NCBI GenBank assembly: GCA_018806915.1
Contig: JAGKQI010000051.1
Coordinates: 372,001-436,000, forward strand
Direction of reading: 5' to 3'
DNA: 64,000 bases
DNA from: Phytophthora colocasiae
Lineage: Eukaryota; Oomycota; Peronosporomycetes; Peronosporales; Peronosporaceae
Part shown: one piece after another, positions 9,324-20,306 of the stretch
Layout: each line of letters opens with the position of its first letter
Position numbering within the stretch: position 1 is the first letter of the stretch
Translations under genes and position numbers: made by a program
Notes under the pieces: generated by a model
What the model saw: the letters and a program-made list of their open reading frames with translations, nothing else
Databases searched by the model: none
Told to the model about the DNA's origin: nothing

Positions 9324-12300
9324 ATGGAGGTGGCGGAGACTCAGCTGGCACGGACGCTGGCGACGCTCACAGAGCAGGAATTTCCGTTGTCTCGCAGTTC
9401 AGATACGCGTATAGATGTTTACTTGCAACTGGAGGATTTACTGCGACTGGAAGACTCTGAGGCCTCCGTTATTGAGCTCCAAAGTCATGTACCTTCGCTG
9501 CTGGCCGAAATCCGCTTCGACCTGCAGCACAACACTTTGAGCGACGTGCTACACGCAGCGCTCCGCTGTCTATCGTACTTAATGCACCATCGCAGCCTGA
9601 CCAATGCCATTTCGAATGAGTACTTATCTTTCTTTCTTGGAGAACTGGTGCGTTTGCTGTTCTCCACGCAAGACCAAAACACGTACAAACTGAGCCTTTG
9701 GTGTCTTACAGTGCAGAATATCCCAGCTGAAAGACACAAATTGCTACCTCGGACAGTAGAAGGACTGATACAAGCAGTAGTAAACCCGTTCAAGTCTCGG
9801 GCTATCGAAGTGCAGGCGTTGAAAGGATTGCATTTGCTACTGGTCAAGTATCCAGAGCAATTGGGAGTCAATGGAGCAGTGCTGAATATGTTTGTGAGGC
9901 CTGTTGCAAGTCGACTGGCTAGTAGCGAAGCATCCACAAGGACACAAGCGAGACTGGTGCTGGAAGAAGTGAGCAAACACTTGGCGAAATGGTCGAAGGA
10001 GACGCTGGAAATGGTACAGCAGTGTGCGGAAAAATACATGCTGCCTGTGATGAAGGCGCATATGGAACGGGGCAGACCGAAGGACGCTGTGTATCTATGG
10101 AGATTAACGTTGAAGCTGTTAAAACTAAGATTTTCGTGCGATTTAGGGAGGCTGAATCAGGTGCTATATGTTCCGGAGAAGTGCATGGAGGATGAAGATG
10201 CAGCAGTTCGATTGATGGCGATGCAGGCGTGGGGTGATGTTGTGAATGTTTGTCACGAGCGTCCTGATTGGCTTTTCAATAAGGCTGTGGTTAATTTATT
10301 GGCCTGGCCAATTAAGATGAGCTTGGAGCAGGAGCTACTGCTGAATGTCATGGATGCAACATTTCTATCGTGGCAAAAGATTGTGGGCGTTGCTGTGGCC
10401 GATTTTAATGAGTGTTGTGTTGCTCAACGAAGGGCGGTGAAAGCAGGACAACCACAAAATGTACCAGAATGGAAATCCTGGTTTGGAGAGTTGGTTGTAT
10501 CCCCTTTGGCCACTCTGTTTAACAAGCCTTTGTATGTGAAGAATGGGTTATCCGTTGAGCTGGAGCAATTTATTGAATTCGCTAAGAAAATGTGGGATCC
10601 CATGCCACTCGAATCTGATAAAAGTATGAGTTCACTTTCATTTAATGAAAGTAGTAGTACTACTACTCTGGGAGGATCTACGCTGGATGAACCTGGTCGG
10701 GCTAAAGACTTATCTGCTCGTGAGGCACCAAAAGACAAAGAACAAAATCTGACGAGTGATCAGAGTTGTAACCATTGCTGCATCACTACCGAATCGATTG
10801 GCGTTGCGTTTTTACTGGAAGACGTTTTCTGTGCTGTTCAAAACCTGATCAAATTGTCCGATGAAAGCCGTGCTGAGCACAGCAAAACGCGAGTGAACGA
10901 CCTTATGATGGCTATTTGGAATGGAGTTTGCGAGCGAATTGAGGCAGGTAACAAGCGTGATGGAGTTACGTCAAACCTAGGTTTACGTCTCTTACGAATG
11001 TGTATTGATTTCTCGTTTGGAATATTAAGACCAGCTTCAGAGGAAATTATCGAGGTGGAAGCATCATCGGTTGTGATTGCATCGGTAGGCTTTGGTTTAG
11101 AGTGGCAACTTCGCTTGCTAGCTCCGCTGATTTCGGGTTTCGAATCTCCAGATGATTTGCAAACTGTACTGCTTCACCCGAAGAGTCAACTCTTCTCTCA
11201 CATCACACAGCGCATGGAATATCTCAAGGACATGTATGTTCAGTGCCTTGTTGTGTTGGAAAAGTGGGATGGCAGTAAGGCTGGAGAGCTTCACGTGGAT
11301 TTCACTGACAGAGCAAATGTGACACTGTACCTCGTATTCAATCTTCTGTTCGAGTACGCAGTGTTTGTTGACGATATTAACAACGACCATGAAGATGAAA
11401 AAACGTCAACTTTGATATCTCTAGATGCTGTGACAAAGAAGCTTTTGTGGGGTGTGGAAAAATGTGCCCAGGATAAGACTCCAGGGATGAAAGCTGTAGT
11501 TCATTTTGGTGAGGAATCCATCCGTGCAGCTCACGATCTTACCAATTATGATTTCCAGGGAAGTGGTAAAAAGAGCATGTTGGATGAGCTTGTAGGTGTT
11601 TCCAAGCGTTTGAGGGAGCATACCGCTGAAAGTCAGCAGAATGCCTCGCTTTTGCTGGATCTACATAACTCGATCTCGAGTAGTGGGGTTGCCATATCTG
11701 CGAGTCTGAGTGATGATTCTGATTCTGACGAAAGGGAAGAGAAAGCTGCGCAGAAGTCGGTGGCATCCTTAGACACTATCACTTCTTCGCCGTGTTTATT
11801 AAGTGCAAGTCCTGTTGAGCTGAGCCCATCCTCTCTAACAGATAGAAAGACAAAAGCTACTGAAGAAAATGCCACATCCGCACCTACAACACCGCAGAAA
11901 ACCGAAGTAGCGAAACAAAAAGATAGCACGACTTCCGAAGTGAATATGGTTCCACCGCCAGTTGGATCCCTGTCGGCACCGCCAAAACTAACTACTGTTC
12001 GGTCTCAACACCCAATTATCAGCACGCCTCAATGCATTTATCCGGATCTCGTTGGATGTTCCGAAGCGATCGTTTCACTCTATCGGCATTTCCCGTTGGG
12101 CTTTCGGCCGTTCTTCTCGTTTTACAAGATCAAGACAGTTGGAGATTTGAGTGCCTTACCGGTAGAAAAGGTGAGAACATTCGGACTCAAGGATCCCGTG
12201 AGCACCGTACGGCGAGCGCTGGACGAGTTTAATGGGCGGAAAGGCCGCATGAAGACGCTAACGGGTAGTCCTTTTAGGCAACGAAGTGGTTCTGCTAGCT

Positions 12301-12848
12301 CAATTCCTGGGAACAAAGGATCGAAACGACCATTTCATCTGGAAAACGGCGGTGTTCCTCCTCTATCCCTCGAAAAACGGGCTCCCAAGCGTACTAAACG
12401 ATCGTTGGAACTTGATAAAGACGAGAAAGACAAAGAAGAGAAGGAAGGAGCCCCATTACAGCCCAAATTGGCAGACCGAGTTACGTTTTGCCTCCAAGCA
12501 GGTAACACCGGTGAAACTCGGGTTACTCGACCTGGAGAGGACTCGCAAGACCAGTTGAATCCTTTCGAGAACGAGAAAAAGGAGAGTGTACAGGAGAAGA
12601 TGGATACATTCACATTAAAGTTTCTTCAGCATTTACGACGATCGGCTTACTACATGGACAAGCTTGTAGCTGAAGAGGAGAACATGCAAAGCGAAGAAAG
12701 TCTTCGAAGCAGTGTGGAGAATGTCGGTGGAGTGATTACAAATTACAAAGAAGCTCATGAATTAGTGTCACGACTTGCACAAAAGCTTCAGATTGCTGCA
12801 GAAACTAGCTCAGATCGGTGTCGTAAACTACTGGATAAGCGCGGCTAA
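9324..12848 (+). CDS. RIF1: Rif1-like protein (telomere/replication-timing factor)
   Basis: This is a single-exon, 1174-residue protein. The N-terminal 450 residues form a helical-repeat region with the Rif1 N-terminal signature (LSLWCLTVQNIP, then the LHLLLVKYP block). A Ser-rich acidic linker covers about 780-890. At about 937-965, KTVGDLSALPVEKVRTF matches the conserved C-terminal GDLSAL block of animal RIF1. At about 1052 there is RVTF, a good RVxF docking motif for protein phosphatase 1. The C terminus is helical. Rif1 is known to recruit PP1 to counteract DDK at replication origins and acts in double-strand-break repair and at telomeres. It is shorter than vertebrate RIF1, as expected for a protist. 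The gene symbol is by homology. Confidence 0.85.
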   Translation: MEVAETQLARTLATLTEQEFPLSRSSDTRIDVYLQLEDLLRLEDSEASVIELQSHVPSLLAEIRFDLQHNTLSDVLHAALRCLSYLMHHRSLTNAISNEYLSFFLGELVRLLFSTQDQNTYKLSLWCLTVQNIPAERHKLLPRTVEGLIQAVVNPFKSRAIEVQALKGLHLLLVKYPEQLGVNGAVLNMFVRPVASRLASSEASTRTQARLVLEEVSKHLAKWSKETLEMVQQCAEKYMLPVMKAHMERGRPKDAVYLWRLTLKLLKLRFSCDLGRLNQVLYVPEKCMEDEDAAVRLMAMQAWGDVVNVCHERPDWLFNKAVVNLLAWPIKMSLEQELLLNVMDATFLSWQKIVGVAVADFNECCVAQRRAVKAGQPQNVPEWKSWFGELVVSPLATLFNKPLYVKNGLSVELEQFIEFAKKMWDPMPLESDKSMSSLSFNESSSTTTLGGSTLDEPGRAKDLSAREAPKDKEQNLTSDQSCNHCCITTESIGVAFLLEDVFCAVQNLIKLSDESRAEHSKTRVNDLMMAIWNGVCERIEAGNKRDGVTSNLGLRLLRMCIDFSFGILRPASEEIIEVEASSVVIASVGFGLEWQLRLLAPLISGFESPDDLQTVLLHPKSQLFSHITQRMEYLKDMYVQCLVVLEKWDGSKAGELHVDFTDRANVTLYLVFNLLFEYAVFVDDINNDHEDEKTSTLISLDAVTKKLLWGVEKCAQDKTPGMKAVVHFGEESIRAAHDLTNYDFQGSGKKSMLDELVGVSKRLREHTAESQQNASLLLDLHNSISSSGVAISASLSDDSDSDEREEKAAQKSVASLDTITSSPCLLSASPVELSPSSLTDRKTKATEENATSAPTTPQKTEVAKQKDSTTSEVNMVPPPVGSLSAPPKLTTVRSQHPIISTPQCIYPDLVGCSEAIVSLYRHFPLGFRPFFSFYKIKTVGDLSALPVEKVRTFGLKDPVSTVRRALDEFNGRKGRMKTLTGSPFRQRSGSASSIPGNKGSKRPFHLENGGVPPLSLEKRAPKRTKRSLELDKDEKDKEEKEGAPLQPKLADRVTFCLQAGNTGETRVTRPGEDSQDQLNPFENEKKESVQEKMDTFTLKFLQHLRRSAYYMDKLVAEEENMQSEESLRSSVENVGGVITNYKEAHELVSRLAQKLQIAAETSSDRCRKLLDKRG

Positions 12849-12904
12849 GTATTGCGTTGGTGTGGAGATAAAAATAATAGGAGTGCCATCACTGTTTGGC
12901 CGTC

Positions 12905-15900
12905 ATGGAATGGAGTGGCTTGGCGATCAAAAGGTGGGAGATATCGCTTAACGGGGAGAAAGAAGACGTGATAGCTCAAACTCCCCATTGGAAGGTTCGT
13001 AAAGGTAGCTACGGTGGTGCGAACGTGGTGGTTCATTCATGCCGCTCAAGCCCATTGAAGTTGGAACTCTGGAGTGCCACACTGGACACTGTGCAGAAGT
13101 GGACAGCACCGTGTCGTCACCCGAATATTGTACAGTTTCTTGGAGTTGTGACGACACCGGAGCAGGTTCAAAGTGATACTCCACCTCCTAACGAATGCAT
13201 TGTGATGGAATATCTACCTACAAGTTTGTATGATGTTCTACATCGAGACAATGTTTCACTCTCTCGATGGGAGATCGCTTTGATATCAATCCAGATTCTT
13301 CGGGGACTACTATCTCTACATCGAAAGAAGCAAACGTTAGGTGTCTGTTTGACAAGCAAGAAGGTCATGATGGGTGGATCCAACGGAATCAAACTTCGTC
13401 GATTTGGACTAGAGCTGATCCTACGCTCTGGTAAAGCCCCGCGTCAACTTCCAAGTGCAGCGCTTAAAACTGTTTACGAAATGGCTCCAGAGTCTCGCTC
13501 CACAGTAAAATCGTCGACGGATTGCAGCTCTGTTTTCTTACCTTGTTCATTGTCCCCAAGTTCGGAAGTGATGTCAGCTACACCTGGATCGAATTTTCTA
13601 TTTGATAATGAGTTTACGACGGAAACGCAAGATCTGTTTGCATTTGGAGTTCTTCTACTGGAGATGTGTACGAAGGAGAAGCCAACAAACGAGCTATTCA
13701 ACCGTATTTCTCTCTCCAAGCAGATTGACCCTGTGTTCTATGATGTCTTGCAGCTGACGTTGTCGCTGGGTGGCATTGCAACGCTCGAAGCCCATCGGAA
13801 AAGCTCTATACATGTTACAACGATGAATTTATTGAGTATTCTCGTTACAAACGAACAACAACGCGCTGTGGAAAACCTTCGATTGTCGTCGGCTTCGTTT
13901 CCGTGTTTCTTACATGCCGACCGGTATTTCATAGCAAAAGAGATGGAGCAACTTGAGGTGAAATTAAAAGAACGAGACCGTCGAGGTGAAATTGATTTAA
14001 AACGTCTCACTGCTGTAGAGCAAGAGCTGATGGAGGAGCAGAATAATTTCTCAATCCTCGTTCTACAGCTGGAACAAGCCCAGAGAGAGTGTGTACTGAA
14101 AATGGAGGAAAACCTGCGACAACAGACGCGTTTAGACACTTATGAGCAGAGCAACCGTGAATGTGACGCGGAGATAACACGACTTGTGGCGCAAATTCAA
14201 GCTCAAGCAGAGAAATTGGCAGAGCTCCAGACCTCTCTGGAAAAGGAACGTCAGAAAGTGGAGACACTGCAACTGGCGAGGGTTAGTGATGCAGAAGAGA
14301 AGCAAGGTCTTCTATTAGAAATCCTCAAGTTGAAAGAGGAGAAGCGGAAGGTAACAGCCGAAAAGGAAGCAGTGGAAGCTGACTGTGAAGCAATTGCTCG
14401 TAAAGTGGGCGGTGAGAAGGAGGTGGTTGAAGATCTAGAAGGTCGACTGGCTCAAGCGATTCACCGCTGGGAAGAAGAGCAGCGGATACGGAGAAGAGCT
14501 GACAGACAAGCGGAATGTACGAATCGTCAACTGTTACGAATGGAGGAGGAACGGAGTAGATACTCTAATGTGTTGCAACGAAGTCCCACAGGAAAACGCG
14601 CTCCAAAAGCCTCGCTGTCGTATGTACTGGATCTAAAGGACAAGGAAATCAAAGGGCTCACTCATCAGCTCCAAGAGAGTATTAACGGACAGACACTTTT
14701 ACAAGCAGACATCGCTCGACAGCAGGCCGAGTGTGTGGAACTTCGTTTAGAAAGAAAATCACTACTGTTGCAGCAGGCAAATACTCAGAGCGAGCTGGTA
14801 TCGTTGAGTTCTCAGCTAGAAGAACAGCAACGAGTTATTGCGGGGTTTCACGAACAACTTAAGCGTGCCAATGGTGAAATTGAGGCTTTAAAGTCGAGAA
14901 TTAATGATTTCGAGGAGGAGTTAGAGCGCCAAGCAAAGAAGAAAGCGGATGAAGGTACGTTTTCTTCCATAACTCCAGCAACTCTATAACTAACAAGCGT
15001 TGTTTGTCAGACAAAGCACGCAAGTTAAGACAATGCTTGACTCCTCAATGTGATGCCCCTCGATATCTGGTAGGAGCGTCAGGATACTGTAAAGAGTGCG
15101 AAGAGCGGTCAGGTCAAACAGTCTCTTCATCCGTTAAGCAACAACGACACCGTCGGCATCGTAGTTGGGATGATGCGAGCTTAGGTGGAGCTGGAGTGCG
15201 TAAGAACAGCAAGAATACCCCCATTATGAAGCTGGTCCAAGTGCTTTCAGGTGGGAACGACGACTCTCGAGTCGAAAGCCCCGATCAACAACAACTCCTC
15301 GAGGCTCTGAAGCAGTTAACGCTGCTGCTAAAATCGGACGAAAGCTTTAAAGATGACCTCCCTGAATGTCTCGTGATCAAGTCCATTCTCGCTCTCATGC
15401 ACCACCAGAGAAACAGCCTCGTACTGCAACTCGAGTGCTGCAGGTGTCTTAGTGTGGTAGTATTCAACCACGACCGGAACCGTCTTATCGTCGTAGCGGA
15501 AGGCGGCGTGGACCCTGTGATCGCAGCAATGAAAAACTTCCGTTTGGAGGCCAAAATGCAGGAGACGAGTTGCGTTCTGCTCACAAATCTGGCACACAAA
15601 TGCGGTAAGATTCTCCTTCTGTAGTTCCAACATGTGCTTATGCGAATTCCTCTATGACAGAAACCAACCGCCAGCGGATTCTTGATGCAAATGGAATTGA
15701 CGCAGTTCTATCGGCGATGCAAGCATTTCCACAACACTGCGGAGTGCAGAAGCGTAGCTGCTGGGCTTTATTAACACTGGCAGGATCGGACTTGATGTGT
15801 GACAACATCGCTATGCGAGGCGGACTCGGCGCTATCATTGCAGCGATGCTTAACTGTCCAGCAGACGAGCACGTCCAGCATTACGGCAGTTGGGCTCTAG

Positions 15901-16046
15901 TCAATCTGCTTTCCGGTACAGAACGTCTACAAAATTTTGCTCGTCGAGAAGGGGTACAGGAAATTGCCCAGGCAGCCCACGCCTGCTTTCCTGAACACGA
16001 AGGCATTCAGGAGAAGACACTGGAGATCCTTCGATTGCTGGGATGA
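12905..16046 (+). CDS. pseudokinase - coiled coil - armadillo-repeat protein
   Basis: Exons are 12905-14954, 15011-15604 and 15661-16046. Both introns are 56 bp with GT-AG borders (GTACGT...GTCAG, GTAAGA...GACAG), and the joined frame gives 1009 residues. Residues 20-330 have a kinase fold signature (HPNIVQFLGVV, MEYLPTSLYDVL, FAFGVLLLEM). However, the catalytic HRD loop is replaced by LGVCLTSKKV and DFG by RRFGL, so it should be a pseudokinase. Residues 345-683 are a long coiled coil. A Cys-rich spot (CLTPQC...CKEC) at about 690-715 may bind zinc. Armadillo repeats fill about 740-1009. The start is the ATG at 12905, 56 bp after the Rif1 stop. The role is unknown; a scaffold is likely. Confidence 0.85.
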
Positions 16047-16068
16047 TTTTTCTGCAGAGTACTAGTAA

Positions 16069-19000
16069 CTACTGCTCTGCAAATGAGTACTGAGCACCTT
16101 GAAGTAACAGCTCTCCTGTTGATGTTGACATAAATGTGCACTGGGTGGAGAACGAGTCACCAGAGTTGACAGGAACGATTCTTTGGCCTTGAAGACCCAG
16201 GAAGATTCCATCTTGGCATGCTCCACCAATACAGTGCTCGACTAGCGCACTCACTTCCAAAGCCACCGCGTCCAATTGTCCTGTAACGTGGCGATAGACG
16301 CGACACCTATCAACAGATCATTTAACGATTGACGTCAAGATATCTACTCGAAAACAGAAAGAAGAGATAAACCATACCGAATCTTGCTTGGTTGGGCTGC
16401 TGGCTCTGCATCCGCAACAGCTAGTACAATGCTAGAAATCTGGAGTGACAATCGCAGATGCCTTGCATTCACCGTGCTGCCGTTTGCAATTGACAGTAGG
16501 CGCTCTGTGGTGCTATCAACTTGGAACTCCTGAGGGTTGGAAGAAAACCCGTTGTCCCAACGAAGCGCGAACGTTTTACTGGTCTTGGATTGAGTGACTG
16601 GTACAGTAGCGTGATCAGCATTGAAGTAGCCAAAACATTTACTGTTGGTGTCGCTCAGTACATCCCTCTGCCCCGCTAGACGACGGTTATCTAACGCTTT
16701 TCCATTAATGGTGACGCTGCCAGAGAGGTTGACCACGCTGGTGTCCGAGCCGATGTTCACAGTCGCTTCCGATTCTCCGATGGTGATTTCACTAGTCGAT
16801 TTATCGCCAATGTCGATTTTGGTTGAACTCACAGCAAGATACGCGCCACCGATTGAAGTTGCTCCTGTAAAGCAAGACACGAATCATTTTCCCGCACCCA
16901 CCTGAGGGTTTGCCTCATTACGTACCTGTCAATGACACCGCATCGCCCTGAACATTGATTTTGTTCACGTTCTCACTGCCAACAGTGATTTCGTCTGTTT
17001 CTTTTCCAACAGTTAGGGCCTCCTGTGCATCCACAGTCACTGATTTTCCTGTCACAGAAACCTCAGACGCTGCATACAATCACACAAAACAAAACATGAG
17101 TGAACAACGACTTCAACAATATCTAAGTCACAAACGAACCTTCAGATCCGATAGCTACACTAGAGCTAAACAGCTCGAGCGTGCTTGTAGCAGGAAGTAC
17201 TGTTGCATTCGCTCCTGGCCCACCAATGCTCACATAGGTTGCCTCAATAGACGCGATACTAGTTTTCCCTTTAGCACCAACTCGAAATCTTGTAGGATTC
17301 GCTCTCACAGCAACGTCTGTGATCGACAACGAAGAGATTGTAGTGGAGCTACCGTTAAAGTGCACCAAACCCGAAATGGTGGTGACAGCTTTTCGGTTGA
17401 GTGTATTTATTGAGACCGAGCGGGATGATTCCAGCTTGATCTCGGAGGATGCGACCTTGGTCACCTGCCCTGAAGACTTGGAGTCACCAACGACAATCGA
17501 TGAAGCGCTTCCACCAACCGCAATACTTTTTGAAGCATCAAGCGTAACCGAGGCACCTTGCACTGCGACAGTCGATAAGCTGGTCTTCCCCACTTGAACT
17601 GATGGAGAAGATGCACCCAAACGGACATCCTTGGAGTTGATATGAAGCTGTGATGAGCTTATGCCTCGGTTATCAAGAGTAATTCGTTGCGCTGACACAT
17701 TGAATCGACCACCTCCGACCTTCACCTGCGTAGTATCATTGACATCTCCAGTGTGCTGATTAAACGAAACAAGGCCGTGGATATTGACCTCGTGGGTTGG
17801 GCTATGGCTGCCGATTTCAGTTAGGGATGAGGCAGAGTGTTGAAGCCCAGCGTTAATAGTAATGGATCCGTACTCCGATTCTGATCCTGTTGCTTGACCT
17901 CCAAGCAACGTAATATCACCACCGATAGACAAGCCATCACCACCAACGATGCGGATATCTCCACCATCTTTCTGCGTCGAAGAAGTTTGACCAACCACTT
18001 CCAATGTCACACTCTCACTTTCTTGCGCAGACTCCAGTGCTCGACCATCATCTCCAGTACTGTCACCACTAGGTACCGAAACCCGCACTTTTCCGCCGCC
18101 AGCAGAACCTACGAAGACTGTGCTCGTATCCAGGTAAAGGTCCTGGGAAGAAGACAAACTTGTTGCGTTACCGTCGTTCTTTAGCGTCATCATTCCCTCT
18201 CCAATGCTGATAATCCCGCGCGTGCCGTCAAGCGTAATGCCGGCCGCTGTAGGATCGTCCGCGATGGTGTTAGCCACTGTCACAGTCCCAACAGGATCGA
18301 CGAAAAGCAGGGAGTTTCCACCAGCGCTCGTGATGACAGCTCCTGCTTTTGATACGAGATTCAGGTCGCCCTGCTCCTTCACACCGCCCGAACTGTTCGC
18401 AGCTGTTGTCATCATCGTGCCATCATCGAAAACAACCCCCTTCCTGGCACTCAGATAATCCGCCTCAATCATGGGAGCTGATGTAACACCAAACTGTTAG
18501 CAAAGCAATACGCACACAAGAAAATGTAGTGTGCACTTACAATCCACCCTGTTTGTGAACGTCACAGTGCCGTTGGAGAAGAAAGTCACTCCATAAAATG
18601 TCTGCTGGTCTCCGGAATCCAATGCACGTCGTCCGATTTTCAACTCTCCATCATCAAATGCGATCATTCCCTCCGAGTAGGCGGTATTAGAGTATCCTGG
18701 GCGTCACAACACACAAAAATTAACTGACGCCGCAAAACAACAACTCTCCACTACGTCCGTCTTACCACTCTTCAAGAAGATCTGTGCGTCATCCTCCGCC
18801 ACAACTGTAAATCTATTATCCACCGTCGTTCCAAAGAGATCGTTCTGATGTGACTCGAAGAAATCCGTCTGCGTCAAGTAGATCGTAATGCTACTCATGA
18901 GTAAGAAGCTCAGCAGCGTCAATACTCCAATCGCCGTCCAGAACACATCATGGTCCTCTCTTTTGCGTCTTCTCAGTGTAATCCTCTGCAGAATCCCCCC

Positions 19001-19411
19001 ACTAGATCTGTATCGGAAGCTGCGAGTATCTGCATCTGAATGGAAAAAGCCTCTTCTCCCTCTTAAACGTCGCAATCTCTGCACACCAATTCCAGCCATG
19101 CGTCTGGCCAAATCTCCGTCCTCCTCCCCGTCCAGCATCAAATGGTCTCCACGTAGATCATCACCTGGTGAATCCATAGGAATAGCTTGTCGTCCACGTC
19201 GGTACGCGTGTTCTTCTAGCTCCGTGGACTGCACATCATCTTCCTCATCTTCCTCTTCGCTTCGTGACGTCTCAAGTTCTTGATTGCCGTCGTCATAGCG
19301 ACCTTGAGCGTCTGTTCCATCCAGCGTCAGTGAACGTCGTCCACGGCCTTCAAACAGCGCAGGGCCAGTACCCACGTCGATCACCTCGTGGTCCTTTGGG
19401 GACGAAGCCAT
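16069..19411 (-). CDS. type II membrane protein with long beta-repeat ectodomain (six exons)
   Basis: Exons are 18766-19411, 18541-18696, 17140-18477, 16926-17069, 16378-16864 and 16069-16306. The joined frame is 3009 bp, giving 1002 residues. Introns are 61-71 bp; the third uses GTTCGT as donor. Residues 1-150 are cytoplasmic-type, acidic then Arg-rich. A single transmembrane helix is at about 156-181 (TAIGVLTLLSFLLMSSITIY). The rest is outside the membrane: hundreds of residues of short Ser/Thr/Gly/Val strands in regular repeats (VHINSKDVRLG-like units, for example TSLSTVAVQGASVTL). This suggests a beta-solenoid or fibre. The last 80 residues hold several cysteines. The topology resembles sarcoglycans, but I see no certain homology. 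It ends 22 bp from the convergent kinase-like gene. Confidence 0.8.
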
Positions 19412-19565
19412 CGATTGCGCCGGTCTCAAGGGATAAACTGACGTGCAGTTGTGAACACGGCAGAGGAGACTACAGTTACCGTCTATTGGATGTGGTTTGA
19501 CATAATGTTTCCGCCGATGCGTCTCATCAAAACCCAAAAGACGCAGTGACGTTGCAGTACGAGCA

Positions 19566-19581
19566 GCTCATTTAACCTTTT
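19566..19581 (+). promoter_or_regulatory. oomycete initiator-like core promoter of the GST-zeta gene
   Basis: GCTCATTTAACCTTTT matches the known oomycete core-promoter consensus GCTCATTYYNCAWTTT at 14 of 16 positions. It begins 36 bp before the ATG at 19602, where such initiators normally lie. It sits in the 190-bp divergent interval shared with the membrane-protein gene. Confidence 0.65.
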
Positions 19582-19601
19582 GCCTTCCTGACAGCGAAGC
19601 T

Positions 19602-20267
19602 ATGACGACCGAAGAGCAGTACGTTTTGTACTCGTATTGGCGCAGTAGCTGCTCCTGGCGTGTCCGCATCTCCCTTGAATGGAAAGGAATTTCCTATGAA
19701 TATCGTGCTGTGCATTTGCTGAACGAAGGTGGCGAACACTTCAAGGACGCGTACACGGAACTCAACCCGAATCAACGTCTTCCGACACTTGTGGTGGGTG
19801 ACAAGGTGTTGCCTCAGTCTAGTGCAATCCTTGAGTTCTTGGAGGAGATGCACCCTGATAAACCGCTGCTACCAAGTGACCCCTTCGATCGAGCTCAGGT
19901 GCGCAACCTCTGTGCCATCATTGGATGCGACATCCAGCCGATCCAAAACCTCACGGTGCAGGTCAAAGCGACGGAAGATGTTCCAGAGGATCAACGATCT
20001 GCCAAGAAGCAAGCGTGGGGAAGGTTTTGGATTGAGAGGGGCTTTGAAGCTCTCGAGAAGGAATTGGGCAAGACCGCTGGGACGTACTGCTTTGGAGACG
20101 AGGTGACATTGGCGGATCTGTATCTACAGCCACAAGTGTACAATGCTCACCGAGTCGGTGTGGATATGAGCAAGTACCCGACTGTTGTTCGCATTTCTGC
20201 GGGGTTGCAAGCTGTGCCAGCATTCCAGAAAGCTCACCCGTCCCAACAACCTGATGCAGTTAACTAA
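19602..20267 (+). CDS. GSTZ1: maleylacetoacetate isomerase / zeta-class glutathione S-transferase
   Basis: This encodes 221 residues, the usual length of the family. The N-terminal thioredoxin-like domain carries the zeta signature SSCSWRVRI at about 13-21, which holds the active-site Ser/Cys. The NPNQRLPTLV and PQSSAILEFLEE blocks bind glutathione. The C-terminal helical domain follows (GRFWIERGFEALEKEL, DEVTLADLYLQPQVYNA). The enzyme isomerises maleylacetoacetate to fumarylacetoacetate in tyrosine and phenylalanine breakdown, using glutathione, in the cytosol or mitochondria. It has no introns. Its 3' end is 39 bp from the convergent DENND6 gene. Confidence 0.95.
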   Translation: MTTEEQYVLYSYWRSSCSWRVRISLEWKGISYEYRAVHLLNEGGEHFKDAYTELNPNQRLPTLVVGDKVLPQSSAILEFLEEMHPDKPLLPSDPFDRAQVRNLCAIIGCDIQPIQNLTVQVKATEDVPEDQRSAKKQAWGRFWIERGFEALEKELGKTAGTYCFGDEVTLADLYLQPQVYNAHRVGVDMSKYPTVVRISAGLQAVPAFQKAHPSQQPDAVN

Positions 20268-20306
20268 CGCAATGAAGCTGGCACCTTGTGAAGTTTGTCG
20301 TATCGT

